Source of the DNA: Nautilus pompilius
Lineage: Eukaryota; Mollusca; Cephalopoda; Nautilida; Nautilidae
DNA length: 64,000 nt
Direction: 5' to 3'
NCBI GenBank assembly: GCA_018389105.1
Contig: JACATO010001009.1
Span: 758,501 to 822,500, forward strand
The position numbers and the translations under genes are program-made. Position 1 is the stretch's first letter, and every line of letters begins with the position of its first letter. Under the pieces are notes generated by a model. It was given only the letters and a program-made list of their open reading frames with translations. It ran no database searches and was not told where the DNA came from. Below are positions 36,925 to 51,800 of the stretch, piece after piece.

Positions 36925-38853
36925 GTTAGGGAAATACTTTGGTTTCTGAATTCACTAACCTTTTTGCCTTTTTTCTAACATTAATGATAGAGAGAGAGAG
37001 AGAGAGAGAGAGAACATTCCACTGGTTGACGTAAACACACTGTCAGGAAGTGTGCTCATGAAGTACTCGTCAGGTCGGTTAGTTGGTCAGTTTTAGGGAA
37101 ATACTTTGGTTTCTGAATTCACTAACCTTTTTGTCTTTTTTCTAACATTAATGAGAGAGAGAACATTCCACTGGTTGACGTAAACTCGCTGTCAGGAAGT
37201 GTGCTCATGAAGTACTCATCAGGTCGGTTAGTTGGTCAGTTTTAGGGAAATACTTTGGTTTCTGAATTCACTAACCTTTTTGTCTAACATTAATGAGAGA
37301 GAGAACATTCCACTGGTTGACGTAAACTCGCTGTCAGGAAGTGTGCTCATGAAGTACTCATCAGGTCGGTTAGTTGGTCAGTTTTAGGGAAATACTTTGG
37401 CTTCTGAATTCACTAACCTTTTTGTCTAACATTAATGAGAGAGAGAACATTCCACTGGTTGACGTAAACTCGCTGTCAGGAAGTGTGCTCATGAAGTACT
37501 CGTCAGGTCGGTTAGTTGGTCAGTTTTAGGGAAATACTTTGGTTTCTGAATTCACTAACCTTTTTGTCTTTTTTCTAACATTAATGAGAGAGAGAACATT
37601 CCACTGGTTGATGTAAACACGCTGTCAGGAAGTGTGCTCATGAAGTACTCGTCAGGTCGGTTAGTTGGTCAGTTTTAGGGAAATACTTTGGTTTCTGAAT
37701 TCACTAACCTTTTTGTCTAACATTAATGAGAGAGAGAACATTCCACTGGTTGACGTAAACTCGCTGTCAGGAAGTGTGCTCATGAAGTACTCGTCAGGTC
37801 GGTTAGTTGGTCAGTTTTAGGGAAATACTTTGGTTTCTGAATTCACTAACCTTTTTGCCTTTTTTCTAACATTAATGATAGAGAGAGAGAGAGAGAGAGA
37901 ACATTCCACTGGTTGACGTAAACACACTGTCAGGAAGTGTGCTCATGAAGTACTCGTCAGGTCGGTTAGTTGGTCAGTTTTAGGGAAATACTTTGGTTTC
38001 TGAATTCACTAACCTTTTTGCCTTTTTTCTAACATTAATGAGAGAGAGAACATTCCACTGGTTGACGTAAACTCGCTGTCAGGAAGTGTGCTCATGAAGT
38101 ACTCGTCAGGTCGGTTAGTTGGTCAGTTTTAGGGAAATACTTTGGTTTCTGAATTCACTAACCTTTTTGTCTTTTTTCTAACATTAATGAGAGAGAGAGA
38201 GAACATTCCACTGGTTGACGTAAACTCGCTGTCAGGAAGTGTGCTCATGAAGTACTCATCAGGTCGGTTAGTTGGTCAGTTTTAGGGAAATACTTTGGTT
38301 TCTGAATTCACTAACCTTTTTGTCTAACATTAATGAGAGAGAGAACATTCCACTGGTTGACGTAAACTCGCTGTCAGGAAGTGTGCTCATGAAGTACTCA
38401 TCAGGTCGGTTAGTTGGTCAGTTTTAGGGAAATACTTTGGCTTCTGAATTCACTAACCTTTTTGTCTAACATTAATGAGAGAGAGAACATTCCACTGGTT
38501 GACGTAAACTCGCTGTCAGGAAGTGTGCTCATGAAGTACTCGTCAGGTCGGTTAGTTGGTCAGTTTTAGGGAAATACTTTGGTTTCTGAATTCACTAACC
38601 TTTTTGTCTTTTTTCTAACATTAATGAGAGAGAGAACATTCCACTGGTTGATGTAAACACGCTGTCAGGAAGTGTGCTCATGAAGTACTCGTCAGGTCGG
38701 TTAGTTGGTCAGTTTTAGGGAAATACTTTGGTTTCTGAATTCACTAACCTTTTTGTCTAACATTAATGAGAGAGAGAACATTCCACTGGTTGACGTAAAC
38801 TCGCTGTCAGGAAGTGTGCTCATGAAGTACTCGTCAGGTCGGTTAGTTGGTCA
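36925..38853 (+). repeat. 13-copy minisatellite with higher-order structure in DAPP1 intron 1
   Basis: Units begin TTAGGGAAATACTTTGG at 36925, 37093, 37242, 37384, 37526, 37675, 37817, 37980, 38129, 38282, 38424, 38566 and 38715. Lengths are 168, 149, 142, 142, 149, 142, 163, 149, 153, 142, 142, 149 and 139 bp. Each contains GTCAGGAAGTGTGCTCATGA and a variable (GA)n. Shared variants show that copies 7 and 9-13 repeat copies 1-6, with copy 8 added. Confidence 0.97.
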
Positions 38854-39952
38854 AGTAACTTATGGTTTGGGCCCTTTCTTATATCAGTAACGACAAAAAT
38901 CAGAGAAAGAAATGCATTGCAGTTGTTTACTTCACATCTTGATTAAAACTCAGTATTGTTTCTCGATGACGGTCGTATATTCACAAAGCTTTTAAAAGAC
39001 AGGAAACGAATCAGCAAAAAAGTTTACCTAAATGTAGCGAGCCCGTTATAAAATTCGGTGTTAGGAGTTTGTTGGCTGGCCTCAGAAATTATGCCATTTT
39101 AATAAGTAGCAAATTCGATGGTATTTCCAATCCAGCAGTGGTTTTTAATTTGTTTAGAAAGTGAAAATAACTTGAAAAACTTGCTAGAATAAAGGTAAAT
39201 CCTCAAATTTGTCATTTATAATATTTGGTTTTTACAATAAGGTTAATTATAAATAAGCATGTACAACAATATAAAGGTTGCCTTGAACTTTGACAGCAAT
39301 TAAAAAACCATAATTTCATAGTATCTTCTTTAATATTTTTTAAAAACTTTTTAATTTTGTAAATAATAAGTCTGATTATTATAGCTAGAATTGTCTTTAT
39401 ATTCCCAAACATTAATTTTGTGTGATGATGGTGAGTTTCACCATTGTAGCTTTGAGCAACCATCCACTATGAACTTAAATTTGTTAAAGATGTTTTTTGT
39501 AGTATGTGAATTTTGATTTTTATCTTATATTTATCACTATTGAAATACTATCAATGTTTTAAAAGTTTTTAAAATACATAAAAATGAAAACTCTAAACAG
39601 CTAGAATTATACATTTCATTGGATTTAGTTAGCAAAAAAAAAAGATATATATTAGTAAGTGAGTTTCCCATATTTTTTTTAATGTCCCTGAGAATGAAAT
39701 TTTTTGTGATATTTCTTTTATTGCTTTACTTTTTTGGGCATGAAATGATGTTAAAATATAAATCAATTAGTAAAGAATTTCAAAACCCCAAGTTTTCTGT
39801 GTCTTGATGAGTAGTAAAACAAAATTTATGTTATAATACATGAGACTGCTAGATGCTTTTAGAGGTCTGATGTTACTCTTGTTTTCAGTCATTCCTGATT
39901 AACTGTTAACAGTTTGTCAGCCTCACTAAAAAGGTCCTTTTTTTATTTTTAG

Positions 39953-40027
39953 AAATGTGACTAAATAATGATTTTTAACTATGGCTCTGGGCACTGGAAA
40001 TATTCAAAAGGAGATAGAAGCAATTCC
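39953..40027 (+). CDS. DAPP1: DAPP1 exon 2 (start codon at 39981)
   Basis: Acceptor TTATTTTTAG. 28 nt of leader contain three in-frame or overlapping stops, then MALGTGNIQKEIEAI. Donor TCC|GTGAGT, phase 2. Confidence 0.85.
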
Positions 40028-43000
40028 GTGAGTTTTTAGAATCTATTAATTTTTTTTTTTTGAATTTTAGTTTTGCTGCAAACCCTCTAAATTAGGAAGA
40101 AAACTGCAACATCCTATGTAATTTGTGTTTAAAACTAAAAACTTTTCTTTTTTTCATCTTTACTTACTTTTCATTAGAAGGTAAATCAATTAATACCTTA
40201 AAACCAAACAGTTTTTTCTACTTAAAAAACTGCTGACTGGTTATATGGCAACCATAAGCTCTGATTTCACTTCTTGTTTTGTGATAAGTAAATAATACCA
40301 AATGACTGGCACACTATAGTGAAATATCAGTTTAAGACTTTAATAATAACTATTATATTAATTTGTTTTACTAATACCATAGATATTAGGCGTGCATGAC
40401 TAAATTCTATTTCCAGAAACCAGTCAACCCTAATTTTTATTTGCCCCTTATTTGTTTTACACAGAGACATATTTTTTTTCTTTTGATCATTTCTACAAAA
40501 TTATTTCTATAGTTTCTTGGTGCCCATGTATACCACACAGATCTGTTTGTGATCTAACTGAAGAGTTGCCTATACATGTTAAATTTACCAGAGTTCTCTG
40601 GAAAGTAACACAGTTAAGTTATTACAACAACAACAAATGTTTTTGAGGTAAATTAATTTTGTCTTTAAATTGATCTCCTTATTCCTTTTAAATTAGCTTG
40701 AGTTATCCCTTTCTCCTCCTCCTGCCTCTAATCTGTTGAATTTCTGAAAATTGCTTGTTAGATGTATAGCACTTATCTTTGTAACAATCTTTTTCAGAGT
40801 TAGTTCCCCTTGATCACTATTATTGTCATCTTTATTATTCTCTTATTTCCTTTTTGTGCCAGATGTTTTTATAGTTCCAGAAAATTTAAATGATGATAAT
40901 CCCAGAAATTTCAAGAATAGGAATAAATTTATGTAAAACAGGAAATAAGTCAGTGTGTTTTGGATCAGATTAACTGTATTCTTACGTTTACATTGGAGTA
41001 ATTTTTGGAGCATTATAACTGCATGCTGCCCACTTCCAAAGCATCGTTTGACATCTAACAATAAGAGAGAGAATCAAAAGAAGAGATTTCTAGTTAAGCA
41101 CATGGCAGAGTGATTTGCCAAATTTGGTGTAGTAGTGAAAAGGTTTGAATCCCCCTTCTTTCTTTCTCTCTCATCTATAAATACCTTGCTGCATTCATCG
41201 GTTCTTCTCCCAGTACAGACTGGTTCTTTGCAGTTCACCTCTGTGTCTTTGTTATCATTGGTTTTTTCCAGTTTGGATAATAAAGTTTGCAAATTTTGTG
41301 TTTTGTCTGAATTCTCTCAGATGGTGATGCCAACAAAATTCTGTATGCAAGCACAGATGATTAATCTGATTTTTCGTCATCTGTATTTAGATGGTTTCAC
41401 CCTGGAATTGACAGACATGTAGCAGAAAGTTTGCTGCTTCAGAATGGTAAAAATGGGACGTACTTATTAAGAAAAAGTTCCAAACCTGGGGAGTATGCAT
41501 TGTCTGTCAGGTAAGTTATATTCTGCTTTGCCCGTCTTGACAAATGAATTTTGGTAAGTATTTAGAAGTGCTAGCAATATTTATAGTCTGAACTTTGGTA
41601 TTAAGTAGACTAGAAACTACTCCAAGGGAAATGTTACTTATGGAATAATATTTCTAATGCCTTAACATGTATTTAACTATGAGGGCTGCAGCAAAATAAA
41701 TCTATAAAACAACATAGAAATAAAGACAAAGCAAAAGAGGTGGGTGCCAGAAAACTTGCTTACAACTGGAATTTTTAGATAAAACTTCCTCCATTTCCAA
41801 CAGAAAAGATAAACTCTTCAAAATCAATAAAGAGAAGAAAACCTACATTCAGGATAAGGGCAGGGTGCGCAATATAGCACAGTGTACTAATGATAAGTAT
41901 GCAAATAGTAAAATGGTTGTAGGAAGAGAGAAAAAAATTATTTAACCAACAGGGGGAAAGTTTCATATGGTTAAGTAAGGCTGAATCTTCATATCCAAAC
42001 AGATGAGAGACAAACCTCTGGTGAATACATTGGATAATGTTAAGAATGTATGCCAAATCTATAGTCCCAACATTTAATGTAGTAAATAAACTATATCAGA
42101 TTTATCTGGAATGGAGATCTGTTCTTAAATGGGAAACATACTCCCAATGTTAACAGTAAATTTAAAGGAAACTCATGAGGTAATAGTCTGGATATCAATT
42201 TGACTAAGCATTCTTTTAACTGTGTATTTTAAATGCCAGAAAGAGGTAACACTAGATAGATAAATTCTTTATAAGTAGTATGTCTAACAGACTAAACAGA
42301 GAAATTTTGTTTAACCCATTTGGTGTTCATTTAAATCTCAAGCTGGGAAGTTTCAATTATCCTTCAAAAAGTGAAATTAGAAATTTGATCAGAGAAGTTG
42401 TGGAGCTTTCAGAGATGTGAGGGTATTCTCACTTATTGCAATAGAAGGGAGTTGTGTTTTTTTTTAAGCCGTGTGATAAATCTGCTTCTAGCATCAGATG
42501 GTTTTAGTGTCATAGCAAACATATCTGCTTTCAGCATCGTAAAGGTTTGAATAGTACATGTCTGCTTTCAAATGGACTTAAAGGATAACCATATTTTTTT
42601 ATAAAATAATTCTATTATCGAATTAAAATAAGAACGCATTTTCTTTAAGTATGATACAGAAGAATGAAAACAAAGTTCTTAGAAGACAAAAGAATACTTG
42701 GGGGGCAAACCAGTAAATGTAGGTTTACAATAAACAGAAATGGCAGACAGATGTCTATTTCTGTGAATGTGGTTGGTGTTGATTAAGTTATTGCAGAAAC
42801 CGATAGAAGAAAAGGCAGAAAGTGCATCAGCCACACAAAAGAAAAATTAAAGGTCATTTTATTAAGTAAATTTTTTTTAATTTATCCACATCTATTTACT
42901 AATTTACCTAAAACAAGTTGTTTTTTTTTTAAAAGAATTAGTAGTTTATAGGCAGTAATTCTTCTTAAAGAAAATTTGTCCGAACGTCGTCAGTAACAAA

Positions 43001-46000
43001 CTGTGTAAAGGCTATCACTTACAAAGCTGTAAATCTGATCCTCGAAAAGGGAATAATAAAATCAAATCTGATCACGGTATATCTCTATAATATTTAAGTA
43101 GCTGCTTGTTTTTGTTTTGTTTTTAAATTTTCAGAAAAAATATTCTTATATCTTTACATTTGAACCTTTTTAAAATAATATCTATGTTTGTTATTCTTTT
43201 CTGGTCCCTGTGTTTTATTATTACATTTGCTAACGATGCTCACAACAAAACCAATATTTTCAGGTGCAAGAATTCCGTGAAACATTTTGCTTTGGTTGTA
43301 AAAGATTCTCAGATTGTGTTTGGCCAAGGAACATTTTCATCAATCAGTGAATTGGTAGAGCATTTTAGCAACCAACCTCTTCTGGGTGGAGAGACAGGTA
43401 AAAATCATCTATTATTTTAATTTGCTGTTGATGGTTTTGGGTAATAGAAAGTCGTCTCTCATTTTTCTGTTGAACACTAAACTTCCAGAACCGACCCTAC
43501 TTTTTAATGGTTTTATCGGGGATTTGTAGACGAGTGTTGGAAAATTCTAAAGTGCAGACTTACATGGTGGTGACTTGTTAACGGGTCTGCTGTTATCTCT
43601 ACTGTATGCAAGGATGCTGGATGAATGTGTTTACGTGGGTAGCGAGAGACGGGGTTAATTTCCTTATATGTAGAAACACAAGCGCCCCGAGGTTTGAACT
43701 CCGACTGCAACATCTGCTGCTTTGAATGTTTGCCTATGCTGTCTGCACTATCAGAAGCATGAAAAGACCCCAGAATACCTCATCTGAACACAACCACACA
43801 CAAACCGGCACAATTTTTGTAGAAAAAGTGTCATCTGTGAACGGTGGCTGAAGACGTGCAAGGTTCTGAGGGTACTGCTCCCGCCCTGCCCCTTTCCTCA
43901 GTGGGAAATGGAGAGGAATAAGGAAAAACCATCCTATGGGACGTTCACCAAACCAAATTAAGTCTCAAGCAGGGATCAGACTTGGACTCTCTGCAGCAGT
44001 AGTACAGATGCCCTTAGCCATTTGCCACTTGATACCTGGTTAGTATAGTTAACTGACTAGCAGACCTATTTTTGATGATCTTTCCCCAAGAGACTTAAGT
44101 CACAGCAGCCAGCAGGTTGTGGGCTCAAGAGCCAATTGAACACTTCAGAAATAGAAACAAACACCTATTCATTGCAAAAAAAAAGTTCTTAGGCTAAACT
44201 TTCAAAGTGATGGAGTGAATTCTGAATTGCTTTTCCCAGGTCAATTTGTAGTTTTAATGACACCGTATCCTCATGAAGTCCAAGAGCCACACACGTATGA
44301 AACCGTTGTCGTCCATGCAGAGATAAGCGCAGCTGACAGCTTCAAAAAACAGACTGATTTTTCTGTAAGTGTAACCACTTTCCTCCTTTTTTTTTGAATT
44401 TTAATTAATTTCCATAAATTGGAGAAAAATGTAATAAAGATTAAAACAGAATTTATGAAGATATAAATCTTCCAAATAATTTCCAGATGTTTGCGGGTGC
44501 AACTGGACAGAGAAAACAGCACTCATATCTTATACTTTAGTTTTGTAGCTCTTATATTTCACTTTTTTATTGCTGTGTTGTGTATAAAAACTGACGATGG
44601 TTATGCCACAAAGTGAATGTCAGAAATTAAAGTTACTACAAAATAAAAAGAATAGACTAAATTATAAAACATATTTACTGTTAGTCATGTTTGCTAGTGA
44701 GTTTGAATTCTAGATAAATGCTAACTTTTTGTCACAGTGATTTCACCAATCTGCTGATTTTCTTCTTTCTGTTTTAGATAAATTCCAAAGAGGGTATTCT
44801 ATGCAAAAAGGGTGGCTTATTCAAGGTGAGCTTAAATATTATATTAGATGTGTGGTTTCCTTTATTATCTAATCGTGTTGTTGTTTGATTTTAAGCTGTC
44901 TTTTACAGCTTTAATTTTAGGTAGCAATAAAAGGGGTTCAGTAACCATAAAACAAAAAGGAATTCCTGTATGGGATCTGCCATTTTATTTTCTTCTTTAG
45001 TTATTTCTAACAAGGTGAGTGGAACCCAAGTTGACTGTCTAAGTTCTATATGTAACCAAGAACTTAGATTTTGGTGTTATCCGATTACCCCAAAATGGTC
45101 TGTATGCACAATGCAGCAATAATAAACTGCTAACGTCTTTTTAATTAACCATGTGTTCGAAAATTGTTGCCTGTCAAGTGGACTGGAAGCCAAGACTATA
45201 TATTTTGTATGCAAGAAACTTCTCTCATATCTTCAGTAGATAAATTTGGTTGGAGTGGATTTTCTGTCCTCTGACAAACTATCTGCTGAGCAGAGAAGAC
45301 CAGGAGGTTCGAAAGGTGGGCCTTTTTAGAGGGGGTGAACCCAAAGACCCATGGAGCAGATTAAGTCTGTGCTGATGGCTTTTAATTCCGTGGACCAAAA
45401 CTTGGACTAAGTCCCATAGGTTGTCATACTGCAGACAGGTAAAAACACTGTGGATGACTGTATCATCCAACCTCTCACATATGAGGCATTTGTAGGAACC
45501 TATCAGTTTCCATTTGTATTTATTTTCCCTCTTAGGGAGTATTAGTTGAATAGTTTTCCAGTGGATGTCAGAGGTTTAGCCATCTGAATGACAGTTTTTG
45601 GAGTTGCTCCAAAGGTCCTTCAATGGAAGACAACCCTCCCATATCCCCTTATAATCAGGCTCAGTAACTGGGGCCAACACTAAGTGTAGGTACAAGTTGC
45701 ATTGTGATACCAAGTGAATAAATTTATTTATGTCCTCGTCTATCCTGTTAAATGTTTTCATCTGATCAATGGCTAGCAAGATAGCTGGAGAGCCTTCCAT
45801 ATCTACTCTATATAGAATTCCTCTGTTCATTTGTAGGAAGTCTATAATCATTGTCCTTCCTCTAACTGAACAGGTTTACGCATCACCAATAATTTTATGC
45901 ATAACTTATAATCGTAATTTAGGAGATAATTGGCCTCCAGTTATTCAGACAGTCCTTGTCCCCCCCTTCTTGAAAATAAAAGTGACATTAGCATTTCACT

Positions 46001-48804
46001 AACTAACCGAGAGAACCCTTTGCTCAAATGTATTATTATCTACAGTAGTCATATTGCTAACTAACAGGTATGCAAACCTTTTATAAAATTTCCATGAGGC
46101 TGTTGCTCCTAGGGTCTCTATAATTATTTGATGCCCCAATTACACCTTTTATTTTGGATTCTGTTATGGTGCCTTTGCAAAGCTTGGCTTCTACAAGGTC
46201 TATTACTCTCTAGCTGGCCTAAAAGAGTGTCCTGAGCTTGAGCACAAGTCTGCTCCCTGTTATAAAGCTGTTTATAATACAAGCTTCTTCCCTAATGATA
46301 TTTCCTATTTCTATGATGGTGCAGCCATCTTTAGTTTTTAAGCTAGTCATAAGTTCACCTGCTGCTGCCCTCGCCTTCTCTAATCTACAGAAAATCTTGC
46401 TACAGTCTTTATCGCTAATGGCCTGTGTGCCCTGGTCCTTACTGTGGCACCTTCTGCTTCATTTCAAGTTAATTGGTTAACTCTCTTAAATAGCACAGAC
46501 CCTGTTATTGGGGATCCTATTGCTGTGTTGTTTAGTTCTAAACAAATCTACCAGGCTACTGCATATATGTGACCTATGGTTGGTTTCTGGTTCCTGCCTA
46601 TCTAAGTCATGGTCAGGGACACAATTAAAGTCACCCATCACAAACATTTTGCAGGGAAGCACTTAAGTTCTTCTAATGCTGACTTGAGGCTCTGAAAGAA
46701 GGCTACACGCTCCTTCACAACATTGGGAGTGTATACCGATGCTTTCACCGCCTTTGTTTGGTCTATGAGTTTAATGCTAGCTATGATTAGGTGACTCATG
46801 TTATCACTATAAGAGCGCTCAAAGATGAACTTCAACTTTGGATGAAACAGTGTAGCTACTCTGCATTTCTGCTCAGTAGATGCTAGACTACAGAACTTCT
46901 TTCCTTTTCAATGGTGAATTTAGAGTCTACTTCTGCCTGGCTATTGAGATGTAGTTCCTGTAGGCAGGATACATATGTGTTAGTTTTAACTAGATTACCT
47001 AAAAATGCATCAAAATGCATTTTATGTTAGATCCCTCTAACATTGAGGGAAAGGAATTTCATTGTCCTATCCATTATTACAAATCTGCCAAAATGTTCCT
47101 CTGTGGGCATTAGCCTAGTCACTATCTAAAAAGTTCAGCAAAATGAAGGGGGTCCAGCTAAACGCCTACTTCAGTGGCTGTTCCAGACCCCTCAGTTGCA
47201 GATACGCCATTGTCACCAGGCACCTTAGCTACCACTGTTGTTTCATGGACTGGTTATGGAGAAGTGCCCACACCACCACCACAATATTGCCATGGTGAGT
47301 TTGCTTCAGACCACTTCCTCTGCTTCTTCCCATCAGTAGGAATTGGAAGGTCTTCAGGACCCAACTTCTTGCCCTTTCCTTTCTTTTTATTGGGTGTTGT
47401 GGCCATCTCTACTGCCACACCCAACCACACCCAGGCCCAAGCTGCCTCAAGTATGATCACTGCATGCATAGCTTCAGTGGGCTAGAATGTTTCTCACTCG
47501 GCTATCACTCTTCCAGGCTCCTCCATACAGGGATCCAGAGGGTGACCTATGGTCCTGCATGTTTGGCCAGAGGTTGTTTAGCCTGAATTAAGATCTTCTT
47601 ACTTCTCTCCTCTGACAGAAATAGGTCTGACAGAGTAAGATACTTGAAACCTACCAGCAGCTTTGCATATTCTGCCAGCAACACAGCTGGAACATTGTCA
47701 GGGGCAAGCAAGGGCAGACCACTCACCTTTACCAACACAATGTGATCAACACCTCTGAGGTCAAAACCCAAGCTATTTGCTGCTAGTTGCATCCTGGATA
47801 GTACTTCAACATCAAGATCTGTCTTACAGAAGATCCAGGGCTTCTACTGCCATTACGTAAGATCTCCACCTTCTCATTCATTTCACACCTAGAGTGGGTG
47901 GGAGTATTTCATCCCACATCTGCCTGCTGGAGCTTGACCCCCCCCCCCTTGTAGGACATAGTCCAAAATCTCTGATGGGTACATCACACTCGATACACCT
48001 CCTGAGCCAGACATCATCACAATCCAAACTTTTTACCTCCCTATCAACAGATACTGGCTGGCTTCTTAGCCCCAATTTGATCAGCATTAACTGAATGATT
48101 CAGACCAAAAAGCTACAGCAACTAGGAAAGTCTCCAACAACCACCACATTGTCAAGAAAACTCACCAAAATCAGAGATTCCGTTAACTCCAAACAATGCC
48201 TCAATTTGTGCACACATTCCAAAATTAGGGTGTGATTCCACAGATCTTACAATAGCAAGTATTGTTCATGATCTTTCTTTTTATCAAAAAATTTTTTAAC
48301 CACAAAGAACTGAATAAAATTATCCAAGATCTGAACTTGTCTCTATCAAGCACAGCGATAGCACACTTTGAAAAAATCATCCACAAATATAAAAACCTAA
48401 ATCAACATTTCCAGTTTATCCAAATTCATCCTCTAACTTTTAAAGAAAGCATATTATTCAGAAAGATGGTATGCATTAATATAATTGTTATGGTGTAACT
48501 CTTTGATAAATAATGAATTCTAAACACGAAGTCTGAAATACAAGCAAGATCTTGTAATGAACAGCATCTTTTTAGTGGTGCTATCTACTTTGTCATCTCA
48601 GCGCAACAATAGTCAATACTTATGCTGAAGTGGCTGTGTATTGGTGAACACATAAGAAGAGCGATATACAGATTTGTTGCTGCAAAGGTCTATATTAGTG
48701 ATGATGGTACTGTGTGTGTGTTGCTCAACCTGTACTAAATACACACATGAGGGATAATGGAATACAAATGCACTCCAGATGGAATACAGAGGGTTAAACA
48801 TTTT

Positions 48805-48844
<40 letters not shown>

Positions 48845-51800
48845 GGGATGAGAAGAGTTCAATACAAAATTTTAGTTAGTACAAGACAGGACTTAGAAAT
48901 TTGTATTTTAAATCATAATTTGCTCCTTTTTGAGAATTTTTTTCTCATCAGAACTGCCAAAATCTTGTCAGTATATTTTATGGAGAAAAAGAAAACATTT
49001 ACTTTCTAATGGCTCAGTTTATTAACACATTTTTCATTTTTCCTTTCTAGTCCTGGCACAATCGATGGTTTACCTTACAAAAAAACGAACTTAAGTATTA
49101 CAAGGGAAAATTGGAAAAGCGGGCGGTGCGAGTGCTAGACTTGAACGAATGCCTGTCGTGCAAGCGCTGCTTCACTCTGAGGAACAAACCTTTTGCATTT
49201 ACGTGAGTTTCTTATACTAAGATATGATTACAAGTTTTAAATGGTCAAGATGCCACAAGTGAGACAAGCAAATAAAGATGATGCCTTAGGTATGTTGGAT
49301 GGAGGCTATACTCAAAGATAGATCACAGTTTGGCTAGATAATGTGTGTCCATCAGAAGTTGCATTGTATTTCACCACGAAGCTAGAGGCAGCACCAGAGA
49401 TAGGCCTGGCCAACACACTGGTACAATGCAGCATCAGGATAAACAGATAAGACCATGTCATCTACAGCGCAGCTCTCAAAGACTAGTATACTATACTAGC
49501 ATGTCCAACCACAGTCACCATGAGCTGAGCCACACAGTAAACTCTCCTGTAACATGAGTTCCAACCAAGCCTAAAAAGTTGAAAAAAATTTTTTTTAATC
49601 CTGTGATATTTTATGGCTTTTCCCAGTTTATAATCATGAACACTTAATGATAAATAAACAACTATGACAAGTGTAATTTTTCTAGTTCTGATCTTCAATA
49701 CAAGCATTATGACCTAAAACAATAGGATGGTTAAATAGCCCTGGTTGCACAGCATTGTGCATGTCAGCAATCTGCAACTGGCATTTGCTCTGGCAGATTT
49801 TGGACTAATTTCATTTTCTTAAGTATGATTCATCTGAACTTGCCAGCATCCACATTATCGTGTTTGCAAACCATTTGGCCTAATTTTTTCCAGTCAGCTA
49901 ATTGTCCTAAACTAGAATCTGACAGCCCATTAATTGTACATAAATGATAATTTGAACCTGGTTTTCTTTTCTATAGTTCCTGCAGAATGAAACCTGCCTC
50001 CACATGCAAAGGCTGACTGATGCAAGCTTTATGGCAGAACATCTGTCCACATCCATATCTTTATGGCCATCCAAATCTCTTGATCTCAGCCAGTGAATGT
50101 CTTACCACAAATCCAGGAAGCGGCTTAATGCAACACTGCAACAAAATTGGAACATCCCTGTGATCTTCTTGATATATGATAAATATATTCATCAATAAGC
50201 TATGCATCATAGCAAGATGACCATACCTAGTACTGACTTTCTGGAGCCCTGATCTTATGTGACATTGACATTACATTATTCAGATTTGCAAATGTCAGAT
50301 GTTTTTATGGATGTTGAATAATGTTCAAACTCCATTTCAGACAATTTTCACATGTTTTTATAGTGCTTATTATATCATAGTCGTTATATGTTGTTGTCTT
50401 TTTAAAGTTTGAGTAAAGATAAACAGGAATAAATAGTGAATGGTACATTTTATTCATGTCAGATTTATTAAAATAAATTGAATTTCATAGAGCAAATACA
50501 CTCATGATATTTTAGAAAGTTTATATATATATATATACTGTTTGAAAATACATCTCAAAATTTTACATATAGATTTCAGGGGTAATGTATCCTTAACTGG
50601 GTGTGTCATACTATTTTAACTCATTGACCCCTGGTGTTGCCTTTATGCATCACCATTTCATGTTGTTTACTATAACTATATCACGTGACCCAGGAGTCAA
50701 TGGGTTAATCAGTAAAAATAAGCAAAAAAAAAAATTATTTCATGATGAAAATGTTATATACTATATTAACAAGTTCCCGGCTTTCTGATTTTTTTTAAAT
50801 TTTGGAATGACGTACAAAATTTAATTTAAAATAGTTTAAAAATAAATAAAAACAGATATTTATTTATAAAAGGAAATATAGGAATTATGTTAAAACTTAA
50901 GTTTTTCCTGTTTTACCAATGGTTCTATCAAAATGTTAAAAATGAAAAGACAGAACGGATGGAGACTCTATAAAGAGCAGATGATTTGCAAAGGTACCCG
51001 ATTGTGTGTTTTCAAAACTATCTATCCAATTACCTGTTATGGTACAGTACAATGTAAGATATTTAAACAATATAATGTTTATAAAATCAAGTTGCCAGAA
51101 TGAATCACATTTTATGCCCCCATTCTTATTTATTACAATAGTTTGGAGAGAGGTTATTAGAACCGTTTCCAACTCAAAGATTCAAATATACACAATTTTG
51201 TTATCTCACTATTAATGTTTACAAAGCTGACAGTACACTTGTTTGTTTTGTTTCATCTATTTTTATCTAGTATTTTTACATTTTCAGTTTTTAATTGTTT
51301 TCAGCTTGTTTTGGTTGTATGTTTAATGTACATCTCCATTTACATAAAATAGCCTAATCACAGGGAGTACTGTAAATGCCTCCACTGTATTTTCCCACTA
51401 AGTATATACTTACTGGTAATACGTTTTTGTCAGACTTCTTGTTTTTCTTCTTCTTCTTTTTGTAGGTTAGAATTTAGCTGGAGGACATTTTTTATAAATG
51501 CTTCATCCGAGCAAGACGCAGAAGAGTGGGTCAGGTCAATCAACTGGCGACTTGTAAGTATCCTGCTTATTTGTAAGCCATATTGTATTAACTAGTCACT
51601 ACTACATCACTGATGATATGACATCTGACTAACTCAATCCTCAATTTATTATTTCAAAATAATTAATATTATTTTTTGTAAGTTATCACAAATTTTATAA
51701 ATGACCTTGATTTTTGCCAAGTCTTTAAATTGTCAAAAAGTAGATATATATATAGTGCACATTAAAATTCGGAAAAAATTAAAACTTTCTTTTCAAATGT

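Noticed and set aside
38705..38890. 61-codon plus-strand frame in the minisatellite
   Set aside because: It is simply one repeat unit read through; the same sequence is broken in other units.
41075..41150. Possible tRNA gene from A and B boxes
   Set aside because: No cloverleaf can be formed and a SINE body follows.
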